Source of the DNA: Actinomycetota bacterium
GTDB taxonomy: Bacteria; Actinomycetota; Actinomycetes; Nanopelagicales; Nanopelagicaceae
Direction: 5' to 3'
DNA: 13,723 bases
Assembly (NCBI GenBank): GCA_005777515.1
Contig: SXMA01000009.1
Span: 1-13,723, forward strand
The position numbers and the translations under genes are program-made. The first letter of the stretch is position 1; each line of letters opens with the position of its first letter. Positions 7,455 to 13,486 of this stretch are shown in pieces. The notes under the pieces were generated by a model. The model saw nothing but the letters and a program-made list of their open reading frames with translations, had not been told where the DNA came from and did not search any database.

Positions 7455-7473
7455 ATTTTGCAGCGGAGGTCAA
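7445..7473 (-). promoter_or_regulatory. Candidate sigma70-type promoter for the leftward operon
   Basis: On the minus strand TTGACC (7468-7473) and AACAAT (7445-7450) are separated by 17 bases, a good -35 and a fair -10 with optimal spacing, about 70 bases upstream of the dehydratase start. The -10 is embedded in the palindrome at 7441-7453, so a bound repressor would block it. The -10 matches TATAAT at four of six positions; no experimental start is known. Confidence 0.5.
7465..7469 (+). promoter_or_regulatory. Ribosome binding site deciding the LDH2-family start
   Basis: GGAGG lies 11 bases before ATG 7481. The upstream in-frame TTG at 7406 would add 25 residues and place the operator and leftward promoter inside the coding region, so 7481 is the better start. 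Confidence 0.65.
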
Positions 7474-7480
7474 GAGTTTT

Positions 7481-8500
7481 ATGTCCGATCCAGTTGAAAA
7501 TATCCAAGTAGAGCGCTCCAAGATGATGGATTGTGCATCCTCAATCCTCATCAAAGTTGGCACTCCCAAAGCACATGCAATTTCTGTTGCAGATTCGTTA
7601 GTGCAAGCACAAGAAGCTGGCCATGCCTCACACGGAGTAATCCGCCTAATTGAATATACAAATTTCGTAAAACAGGGCACGGTCATTCCAAAATCTGAAC
7701 CGGAGATAGTCTCTGAGCGGGGTGCTAGCGTTGTAATTGATGGAAAGTGGGGCTGGGGACAAATTGCCTGCAAGTTTGCACTCCAAGTTGCTCAAGAAAA
7801 AGTAAAGGAGCTTGGAACAGTAAGCCTTACGGTGCGCTCGGTTAACCATATCGGACGACTTGGTGAATACGTTGAGCGTTTAGCAGAATCGAATTTGGTT
7901 TCTCTTATGTGGTGTAACTCAGATCCATCTGTTGCAGCTTACGCAGGACGAGAGCGCCTCTTTGGAACAAATCCATTTGCGGCAGGAATTCCAACTCCCA
8001 GTAAGCCGATTGTTATAGATTTTGCAACTGCCGCTTCAGCAGAAGGCAAACTCCGTGTTGCTCGAGCTAATAAACAAAGCATTGGTCCTGGGATTGTGAT
8101 TGATAAAGATGGAAATGAAAGTCTTGATCCTCAAGCATTCTATGATGGAGGAGCGTTACTTCCCTTTGGAGGGCATAAGGGTTATTGCCTCTCCCTCATG
8201 ATTGAACTACTTGGTGGCGGACTCTCAGGCGGACACCCCTCAACTAGCTCACGCTACTTACGAGGAAATGGAACTGTCCTCATTGTGATGGATCCTGAAT
8301 TTTTTGTTCCAAGAGATTCTTTTTTTCAAGATATCTCCGAGTCTAAGAATAGGATTGCAAACACAGCTCGAGTAAAGCCTGATCAGCCGGTTCTTCTTCC
8401 AGGAGAAATTGAGAATCTTCAACGCCAGAAAAACCAGCCTGTGATAGCCATTTCTAGCGCTATTTGGAAGAGTATCTTGGAACTGGAGAAATCACTTTAA
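7481..8500 (+). CDS. LDH2-family (malate/L-lactate/ureidoglycolate/diketogulonate type) NAD(P)-dependent dehydrogenase
   Basis: This 339-aa oxidoreductase belongs to the LDH2/MDG family, which is unrelated to classical lactate dehydrogenases and interconverts 2-hydroxyacids and 2-keto acids with NAD(P)H. Family motifs from ATG 7481: ASHGVIRL (49-56, with the conserved His51), WGWGQ, NHIGRLGEY (122-130), the GTNPFA nucleotide-site loop (162-167), the DFATAASAEGK segment (180-190) and PFGGHKGYCLSLM (228-240). The length is typical. The gene is transcribed alone, diverging from the dehydratase operon, and converges on the GntR gene with their stop codons directly adjacent. Within this island it may reduce a keto acid or oxidise a hydroxyacid intermediate; ureidoglycolate, malate, delta1-piperideine-2-carboxylate and 2,3-diketogulonate activities all occur in the family. 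The start at TTG 7406 was rejected because GGAGG lies before 7481. Confidence 0.87.
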   Translation: MSDPVENIQVERSKMMDCASSILIKVGTPKAHAISVADSLVQAQEAGHASHGVIRLIEYTNFVKQGTVIPKSEPEIVSERGASVVIDGKWGWGQIACKFALQVAQEKVKELGTVSLTVRSVNHIGRLGEYVERLAESNLVSLMWCNSDPSVAAYAGRERLFGTNPFAAGIPTPSKPIVIDFATAASAEGKLRVARANKQSIGPGIVIDKDGNESLDPQAFYDGGALLPFGGHKGYCLSLMIELLGGGLSGGHPSTSSRYLRGNGTVLIVMDPEFFVPRDSFFQDISESKNRIANTARVKPDQPVLLPGEIENLQRQKNQPVIAISSAIWKSILELEKSL

Positions 8501-9229
8501 CTATCTCTTCTTGCCTTTGCCCACTGGAGTAATGGGATCCTCGGTAAAGTGTTTTGAAACACGTTCGAATCCAAGACTCATGTGAGTCTTTATCAAATCT
8601 TTTGCAGAGTCAACTTTTTTAGACTTAACCACGTCAAGAATTTTCTGATGATCGAGCTCCCACTTGGGCATGTACTTCTGTTTATTTACTTTATCCTCAC
8701 GGGACCAGCTATACATCAAGAAGGCATGAATCTGTGAGCGCAGATTTTCCCAAGCTCTAAGAAGTCTCTCGTGGTGAGCTGCCTGAAATAAAGCGGTATG
8801 AAAGTCCAAATCAATTTTGCTAACTTCTTTGGGAGTTCGCTGCTTCTCACTGAGCCTGTGATAGTGACCAAGAATTTCTTCCATGACCGCTAGATCTGCA
8901 GAGGTCGCGTTCTTGCATGCCCATTCCATTGCTAGCTCTTCCAAAACTCTGCGCAACGAATAAATCTCTTCTAAGTCTTGCCGATTCCAAGAGGCGATTC
9001 GTGCGCCTTTATGTCTCTCGATTGAGACTAGACCTTCTCGCTCTAAGCGCATTAGAGCTTCACGGACTGGGCCGCGAGAAACACCCATCTGCTCTGCTAA
9101 GTCATCTTCAGCTAGGCGACGACCAGGTTCGAGTTCATGGGAGACAATTGCATCTCGCAGGTCATCTGTAACTACATCGGCTAATACTCTTCTTGACGCA
9201 ATTCCCAATGAGAGAGGACGCTCAGCCAT
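8501..9229 (-). CDS. GntR-family transcriptional regulator, FadR/FCD subfamily
   Basis: This is a 242-aa repressor-type regulator. The N-terminal winged helix-turn-helix spans about residues 14-80, with LEPGRRLAEDDLAEQMGVS and RGPVREALMRLEREGLV typical of GntR. The C-terminal all-helical FCD effector domain (about 86-225) keeps the metal/ligand set Asp140 and His144 (DLDFH), His194 and His216. FCD regulators commonly bind carboxylic acids or sugar acids, matching the surrounding enzymes. ATG 9229 has AGGAG five bases upstream. A 26-bp palindrome overlaps the 5' untranslated region, suggesting autorepression, and similar cores lie in both divergent promoter regions, so it probably controls the whole island. 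The C-terminal tail is basic (KGKKR). The effector is unknown; a 2-keto-3-deoxy acid or other pathway intermediate is a guess. Confidence 0.92.
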   Translation of the reverse strand: MAERPLSLGIASRRVLADVVTDDLRDAIVSHELEPGRRLAEDDLAEQMGVSRGPVREALMRLEREGLVSIERHKGARIASWNRQDLEEIYSLRRVLEELAMEWACKNATSADLAVMEEILGHYHRLSEKQRTPKEVSKIDLDFHTALFQAAHHERLLRAWENLRSQIHAFLMYSWSREDKVNKQKYMPKWELDHQKILDVVKSKKVDSAKDLIKTHMSLGFERVSKHFTEDPITPVGKGKKR

Positions 9230-9237
9230 AAGTACTC

Positions 9238-9263
9238 CTGTTGTTGTTTGTAAACAATAACAG
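9238..9263. promoter_or_regulatory. Palindromic operator upstream of the GntR gene
   Basis: A 26-bp inverted repeat in which 11 of 13 base pairs are symmetric, with the perfect inner part TTGTTTGTAAACAA (9244-9257). It starts within the GntR Shine-Dalgarno and ends beside the proposed -10. Read on the minus strand it contains ATTGTTTACA (9249-9258), the shared core. It is the strongest palindrome of the window and likely an autoregulatory site. Confidence 0.7.
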
Positions 9264-9287
9264 TACCGCCTAGTTGTAATTTGGCAA
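9260..9287 (-). promoter_or_regulatory. Candidate promoter of the GntR gene
   Basis: On the minus strand TTGCCA (9282-9287) and TACTGT (9260-9265) are separated by 16 bases, with the -10 partly inside the operator palindrome. The -10 is a poor match to TATAAT. Read-through from the upstream SDR operon is an alternative, since no clear terminator was seen in 9264-9315. Confidence 0.35.
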
Positions 9288-9315
9288 TAGGTATTGAACG
9301 GCCTTTATTTAATTT

Positions 9316-10128
9316 CTAGTAAAGACCTAGATTTCCCCCTGCATTGAAGGCAAGGTTTCCTCCGTCTACAGGCAGAATTATGCCGGTTATCATGGCGGAG
9401 GCATCACTTGCCAAAAAGTGAACCGCGTTTGCAATATCTTCTGGCTCAGCCACTCGGCCTAACGGAATGCCTTGAAGTAAGCGAGACATCAAAACTTGGG
9501 CCTTCTCGCCCTCGGTCTCAACCCATCTGCGCCATCCAGGAGTATTAACTGAGCACGGCTGAATGGCATTGACCCTTATGTTTGCCGTAGCCCATTCAAT
9601 TGCTAATTCCTTAGTCATTTGGATGACGCCACCTTTAGCAGTGCTGTAAACAAAGTTCCCACGACCAATAGCAGAACTTCCCGCGATGGAAGCTATGTTA
9701 ACTACAGCAGCTGGCTTCCGAGCTTTTAGAATCAATTTTGAGAACTCACGAGCATTAAGGAAGTACCCTTTGAGCGATGTATCCATCACCCGATCCCAAT
9801 CTGCAACTGAAGTATCTTGGGGCGGAGTATGAATTCCCTGCGCCGCATTATTAATCAAAATATCTGGTATCCCGATATTATTAGAAATTGCTTTAAAAAT
9901 CGCTATGACATCTTCTTCCTTGCTCGTGTTTCCCACATAAGTGTGAACCTTGATATTCCTAGATTCCAATTCGCCTTTGAGTCTAGCAAGTCCATTTTCA
10001 TCGACATCTGTTGCAATAATTGTTGCCCCAGCCCCGCCTAGTTGATGACAGGTTGCAGAGCCGATTCCGCCAGCGCCTCCAGTAATCACAACAGTCTTGC
10101 TGGTTAGATCAAAAACGTTTGTCGTCAT
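9316..10128 (-). CDS. SDR-family NAD-dependent sugar-acid or alcohol dehydrogenase
   Basis: This is a 270-aa classical short-chain dehydrogenase/reductase with a Rossmann fold. The cofactor loop TGGAGGIG is at 16-23, and Asp41 at the end of the second strand (IIATD) indicates NAD rather than NADP. NNAA is at 93-96, the catalytic Ser147 in NIASIAG, and YSTAK at 161-165 carries the catalytic Tyr and Lys. RVNAIQPCSVNTPG and the C-terminal PVDGGN are standard. It is the last gene of the leftward E1 operon, 13 nt after E1 beta. By position it could oxidise a secondary alcohol of a keto-deoxy acid, as in the non-phosphorylative L-fucose or L-rhamnose routes where an SDR feeds an FAH-family hydrolase. 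An acetoin or diol dehydrogenase role is also possible because E1 genes adjoin it. Confidence 0.87.
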   Translation of the reverse strand: MTTNVFDLTSKTVVITGGAGGIGSATCHQLGGAGATIIATDVDENGLARLKGELESRNIKVHTYVGNTSKEEDVIAIFKAISNNIGIPDILINNAAQGIHTPPQDTSVADWDRVMDTSLKGYFLNAREFSKLILKARKPAAVVNIASIAGSSAIGRGNFVYSTAKGGVIQMTKELAIEWATANIRVNAIQPCSVNTPGWRRWVETEGEKAQVLMSRLLQGIPLGRVAEPEDIANAVHFLASDASAMITGIILPVDGGNLAFNAGGNLGLY

Positions 10129-10141
10129 GGCATTGCTCTCT

Positions 10142-11143
10142 CTAGTAGGACATTACTTTTTTAACAGCTTCAACTAAATCATTTACTGAGGGAATTGCAG
10201 CTTCTGACATTTGAGGGTTGGCACTTAGCGGGGCTCGAGCTGCGCCAACTCGAATAATCGGACCCTTTAAATGCTTAAAATTAGCTTCACTGGCGGTTGC
10301 AGCTATCTCTGCTGTAATGGACCCAAACATTGGGGCCTCGTCAGCTACTACTACGCGGCCAAACTTTTGGACAGTTTCATTTATTGTGTCAGTATCTAAC
10401 GGATATAAAGTACGCAAATCAATGATTTCAACATCAATACCTTGTTCAGCCAAGTTTTGAGCGGCTTTTTGGGCGCTAACTATGGTGTAGCCATATGAGA
10501 TTATCGCCGCATCTTTACCTGACTTAACTTTGTTAGCACTCCCAAAAGGTATAAACGTATTCTCATCACCTATTTCACCGCGGACACCAGATAATTTTTT
10601 GTGCATTAAGAAAATGACTGGATCGGGGCTGCGAAGTGCAGTCTTGATTAAACCCTTAACATCATAGGCTCTTGAAGGTACTGCTACAGAAAGACCGGCT
10701 GTATGAGCAAATAGAGACTCCAGAGAATTACAGTGATGCGCTCCGCCTAGGGCAACTCCTGAAGTTGCTCGAATTACCAAAGGCACGGGTCGGTTAAACA
10801 TAAACCGAATTTTTGCTGCCTGGTTGATGATTTCATCCATAGCACCTAAAGAGAAATCTATGAAGTTTAAGTCAATTATTGGATGACACCCATACATTGC
10901 AGATCCAAGTCCTGCAGCAACCATGGCAGCTTCAGAAATGGGAGAGTCCTTTACTCTATCTACGCCAAACTCCTGCGCAATTCCTTTGACTTGAGCAAAG
11001 TGTCCGCCGCGTTCAACTAGATCAGTTCCCAAAATGAAAATATTGGGATTTAACTTCATCTCCTCGCGTACACCGGATTGAAACGCCTCCGAGTATGTTG
11101 GATTTTGTTGCGTTGTTGGAGTTGTTGGCGTTGTTGTGCTCAC
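10142..11143 (-). CDS. 2-oxoacid dehydrogenase E1 component, beta subunit
   Basis: This is a 333-aa E1 beta (transketolase-like Pyr and C-terminal domains) of the pyruvate/acetoin/branched-chain dehydrogenase family, forming an alpha2beta2 thiamine-diphosphate enzyme with the adjacent alpha subunit. Features: the catalytic-site Glu in PISEAA (Glu71), IDFSLGAMDEIINQAAK, GGAHHCNSLESLFAH, the AVPSRAYDVKGL segment and the C-terminal domain marker DLRTLYPLD. GTG 11143 overlaps the TGA of E1 alpha by four bases (GTGA), a translational-coupling arrangement, with GGGGG seven bases upstream. The N-terminus has an unusual Thr/Pro-rich stretch encoded by a 9-bp tandem repeat (TTP TTP TTQ), probably disordered. 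The substrate keto acid cannot be told from sequence. Confidence 0.9.
   Translation of the reverse strand: MSTTTPTTPTTQQNPTYSEAFQSGVREEMKLNPNIFILGTDLVERGGHFAQVKGIAQEFGVDRVKDSPISEAAMVAAGLGSAMYGCHPIIDLNFIDFSLGAMDEIINQAAKIRFMFNRPVPLVIRATSGVALGGAHHCNSLESLFAHTAGLSVAVPSRAYDVKGLIKTALRSPDPVIFLMHKKLSGVRGEIGDENTFIPFGSANKVKSGKDAAIISYGYTIVSAQKAAQNLAEQGIDVEIIDLRTLYPLDTDTINETVQKFGRVVVADEAPMFGSITAEIAATASEANFKHLKGPIIRVGAARAPLSANPQMSEAAIPSVNDLVEAVKKVMSY
11110..11136. repeat. In-frame 9-bp tandem repeat, three copies
   Basis: Units GCGTTGTTG, GAGTTGTTG and GCGTTGTTG on the plus strand lie in a row. On the coding (minus) strand they encode a Thr-Thr-Pro-like repeat at residues 3-12 of E1 beta. Gain or loss of a unit by slippage would keep the frame. 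Confidence 0.85.
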
Positions 11144-12123
11144 TTGCTCGCCCCCAATAGTCCAGAATCGACCCCATCTAATATTGTCGAAACATCTGGA
11201 AGTGGGGATTTTTCAGCAAAGTCAACTGCCTCTTCAATCTCTTTGGCAACAGAGTTAATCATTGCCTCATAATCTGCTTGCGTAAGGGCGCCTTCCGAAA
11301 TCAATTTGGCGCTGAAGCGATCTATTGGATCACGATGGGATCGCCAATCTGCAATCTCTTCTTGTGTGCGGTATTGGCCCTTCTCCCCAACATTATGCCC
11401 GTAATATCTATAGGTAAGAGCGTTGATAAAGGTCGGGCCCTCGCCGGCCAGAGCGCGATTTCGAGCCTCCAATGTGTACTTATGCACCTCTTCAACATCT
11501 TGACCATCGATTGTGAATGAAGGTAGTCCAAATCCTGCGCCGCGCTTGGCAATGTCATTACCACCAGTTACGCGCTCAACGAAAGTTTCGACTGCATACT
11601 GGTTGTTATCTACAATGATAATTAATGGAAGTTTATAAATCACTGCCATATTTACTGCTTCCCAAGTTCTGCCAGTATTTACGCCACCATCACCGACAAA
11701 ACCAACAGCTACTTTCTTGTGGCCCATTTGCTTAATTCCCACTGCGGCGCCCATGGCAATTCCAACTCCAGCACCAACAATTCCGTTTCCACCAAAGTGT
11801 CCATTTTCTACATCTGCAAGGTGCATAGAAGCGCCCCGTCCCCCAGAACATCCCGTAGCTTTTGTGAATAGCTCGGCCATGACAATATTGACTGGCATAC
11901 CTTTGGCAATAGTGTGATGGTGAGAACGATGTGTTGTTGCAATTACATCTTTAGGATCGAGTGCCGACATGACCCCTACGGCAACTGCTTCCTGTCCTGA
12001 AGAATTGTGCATGCCGCCTGGAACTTTGCCCCTTAGCGTCAATTTATCTGCTGTCTCTTCAAAATTTCTAATCAAAAGCATCTGACGAAGGGTCTCTTTA
12101 CCCCACTTACTATCGGTAGTCAT
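11140..12123 (-). CDS. 2-oxoacid dehydrogenase E1 component, alpha subunit
   Basis: This is a 327-aa thiamine-diphosphate-dependent E1 alpha that decarboxylates a 2-keto acid and, with E1 beta, hands the acyl group to a lipoyl domain. The ThDP/Mg motif starts at GDG (144-146) and ends at NN (173-174) with the usual spacing of about 30 residues. GGSGRGASMHLAD (93-104), HRSHHHTIAKG (65-75) and the C-terminal TYRYYGHNVGE segment with YRTQEEIADW follow acetoin/pyruvate E1 alpha. ATG 12123 follows the lipoyl gene by 2 nt, with GGGAG inside that gene as ribosome binding site. The gene order lipoyl domain, alpha, beta differs from the common order alpha, beta, E2. The family overlap among pyruvate, acetoin and branched-chain enzymes prevents a firm substrate. 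Confidence 0.9.
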   Translation of the reverse strand: MTTDSKWGKETLRQMLLIRNFEETADKLTLRGKVPGGMHNSSGQEAVAVGVMSALDPKDVIATTHRSHHHTIAKGMPVNIVMAELFTKATGCSGGRGASMHLADVENGHFGGNGIVGAGVGIAMGAAVGIKQMGHKKVAVGFVGDGGVNTGRTWEAVNMAVIYKLPLIIIVDNNQYAVETFVERVTGGNDIAKRGAGFGLPSFTIDGQDVEEVHKYTLEARNRALAGEGPTFINALTYRYYGHNVGEKGQYRTQEEIADWRSHRDPIDRFSAKLISEGALTQADYEAMINSVAKEIEEAVDFAEKSPLPDVSTILDGVDSGLLGASK

Positions 12124-12125
12124 GA

Positions 12126-12374
12126 TTACTCACTCTCCCCTGGCGCTAGAACAACTGCAATTGTTTGACCAGCCGGTACTTCACTGTTAATTGCATAACG
12201 ATGTGCCCCGAGGGTTCCTGAAGTTTCACAGGTGAGGTCCATGGTGGTCTTGTCTGTTTCAATAATGGCAATAACATCACCGGCAGTTACCTGATCTCCT
12301 GGATTTTTAAGCCATTCCAGTAGAACGACATTGTCCATAGCCATTCCAACAGCCGGTACAAATACTTCTTCCAT
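12126..12374 (-). CDS. Free-standing lipoyl-domain protein
   Basis: This 82-aa protein consists of a single biotinyl/lipoyl-type domain. FVPAVGMAMDNVVLLEWL at the start and the hairpin IIETDKTTMDL place Lys42 as the attachment site; the D-K-T context indicates lipoate rather than biotin (which prefers MKM). The hybrid motif GTLGAHRYAINSEVPAGQTIAVV ends the domain, and the protein stops a few residues later. Thus the peripheral-subunit-binding domain and the acyltransferase core of a normal E2 are absent. GGAG lies five bases before ATG 12374. It sits between a D-2-hydroxyacid dehydrogenase (14 nt upstream) and E1 alpha (2 nt downstream), so it is very likely the acyl acceptor of this E1. The stop codon is clean and the next gene starts at once, so this looks like a designed short gene and not a truncation, but that is inference. 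Confidence 0.88.
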   Translation of the reverse strand: MEEVFVPAVGMAMDNVVLLEWLKNPGDQVTAGDVIAIIETDKTTMDLTCETSGTLGAHRYAINSEVPAGQTIAVVLAPGESE

Positions 12375-12388
12375 TCCTACTCCATTTC

Positions 12389-13351
12389 CTAGAAGGGACC
12401 TACGGCAAATTTTCCATTTAGTTGATTACTTCCACCGAGAAAGGCAAGCACATCGCGCACTCCCCACTCCATTAGTCGAGGCCCAGCGCTCTGGGAATAC
12501 CATGCAATGTGCGGCGTTAGAACTAGATTTTTTGTTATACGCAATATTGAATTATCTGGAAGCGGCTCGGTTTCAAATACATCTAACCCTGCTCCATCTA
12601 AGTGTCCGCTATTTAAAGCAGCAACAAGGGCATCTTCATCGATTAATCCACCGCGCGATACATTTACTAAAATAGATTTCTCAGGCATTAAAGCTAACTC
12701 TCGAGCTCCAATCATGTGGTGCGTTGACTTCATATATGGCGCGTGAAGGCTGACAACCTGTGATTGACCAAGTAGTTCATCAAGACTACTAACCATTTTT
12801 ACTCCTGGGATTGTGCCCGTCACTGCAGGGTCAAATCCGACAATGGAGCGAAATAATGGTTTAGCTTTCTCAATCAAATTTTGTCCAATTCGCCCACAAC
12901 CAACAACGCCAAGAGTTGAATCCTGAAGTGATGCAATGTGTGCCACTTTTGGGGCTGGTATCCACTCTGAATTCTTAATTCCGTTATTAGCTTGAATGAC
13001 TCCACGGTGCAAAGTCATAATCATTGCAAGTGCATGATTTGCCACTTCATTGAAGGCGTATGTTGGTTGAAAAATTACGGGAGTTTGGCGTGCCCTAGCA
13101 GCGTCGAGGTCAATGTTATCTAGCCCAACTCCCAGTCGCCCGATACAGCGAATACTTTTAGGCAGGGCTGCAATTTTTTCTGCGGTGAGTTTGTGAAGTG
13201 CAACAATAATTGCATCACATCCCTCTGTTCCCTCAACCGTTGATGTAACTGAATCAGTGTTAACTTCCTGATATTCAAATCCAAATTGTTGCGAAAGGCT
13301 CTTAACCCAATCAGACCCTGCCGCAGTTCCCTGCCCAAAGGCGAGTTTCAC
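12389..13351 (-). CDS. D-isomer-specific 2-hydroxyacid dehydrogenase (CtBP/SerA-like)
   Basis: This 320-aa NAD-dependent enzyme interconverts a D-2-hydroxyacid and its 2-keto acid. The substrate-domain segment GRLGVGLDNIDL (71-82) is followed by the Rossmann motif GCGRIGQ (151-157) with Asp174 selecting NAD. The catalytic set is Arg234 (NVSRGG), Glu262 (DVFETEP) and His281 (TPHIAW). It is the first gene of the five-gene leftward operon that goes on with a lipoyl domain, E1 alpha, E1 beta and SDR, so its keto-acid product is a candidate E1 substrate; this is inference. The GTG start at 13351 is preceded by GGGGG in the loop of a small hairpin and by AGGAG further up. Substrate class (glycerate, phosphoglycerate, glyoxylate, lactate) is unresolved; the short length and absent ACT domain argue against full-length SerA. 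Confidence 0.88.
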   Translation of the reverse strand: MKLAFGQGTAAGSDWVKSLSQQFGFEYQEVNTDSVTSTVEGTEGCDAIIVALHKLTAEKIAALPKSIRCIGRLGVGLDNIDLDAARARQTPVIFQPTYAFNEVANHALAMIMTLHRGVIQANNGIKNSEWIPAPKVAHIASLQDSTLGVVGCGRIGQNLIEKAKPLFRSIVGFDPAVTGTIPGVKMVSSLDELLGQSQVVSLHAPYMKSTHHMIGARELALMPEKSILVNVSRGGLIDEDALVAALNSGHLDGAGLDVFETEPLPDNSILRITKNLVLTPHIAWYSQSAGPRLMEWGVRDVLAFLGGSNQLNGKFAVGPF

Positions 13352-13382
13352 CTAGATCCCCCATCTAGAAATTAGTTCTCCT
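13352..13382 (-). promoter_or_regulatory. Translation start region with hairpin between two Shine-Dalgarno candidates
   Basis: Minus strand 5' to 3': AGGAG (13378-13382), nine bases, then stem CTAGAT, loop GGGGG, stem ATCTAG (13352-13368), then directly GTG 13351. The loop itself could serve as a weak Shine-Dalgarno. Alternatively, folding the 17-nt hairpin would bring AGGAG to an effective nine-base spacing. The stem has only two G-C pairs, so stability is modest. Confidence 0.4.
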
Positions 13383-13399
13383 AAATCAGTATTGCGTTT

Positions 13400-13411
13400 A
13401 CTGTATACAAT
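13400..13411. promoter_or_regulatory. Putative GntR operator in the second divergent region
   Basis: ACTGTATACAAT pairs symmetrically at five of six positions around the perfect palindrome TGTATACA (13402-13409). On the minus strand it contains ATTGTATACA, nearly identical to ATTGTTTACA before the GntR gene. It lies in the 135-bp gap between the hydroxyacid dehydrogenase (13351, leftward) and the FAH-family gene (13487, rightward). TACAAT (13406-13411) could be a rightward -10, but no good -35 was found for either direction. Confidence 0.6.
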
Positions 13412-13473
13412 CCTGGGCCAGAAGGATAGGGTTTTGCAAGAACTTTATTCGGTGTTCGGCCATCTTTTGGTCA

Positions 13474-13479
13474 GAGGAG
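13474..13479 (+). promoter_or_regulatory. Strong Shine-Dalgarno of the FAH-family gene
   Basis: GAGGAG lies seven bases upstream of ATG 13487 and fixes the start of the rightmost, incomplete gene. Confidence 0.8.
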
Positions 13480-13486
13480 AATTGCA

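Noticed and set aside
7369..7773. Minus-strand open frame of 134 aa
   Set aside because: It lies opposite the LDH2-family gene and the intergenic region, shows no family motif, and would overlap the start of the well-supported dehydratase gene.
12126..12374. Biotin carboxyl carrier protein or glycine-cleavage H protein
   Set aside because: The attachment motif is D-K-T as in lipoyl domains of 2-oxoacid dehydrogenases, not MKM, and the length and E1 neighbours do not fit GcvH.
13311..13364. Possible 17-codon leader ORF (ATG 13364 to TGA) overlapping the hydroxyacid dehydrogenase start
   Set aside because: AGGAG is 13 bases upstream, a poor distance, and the peptide has no attenuator-like codon run; the overlap can occur by chance.
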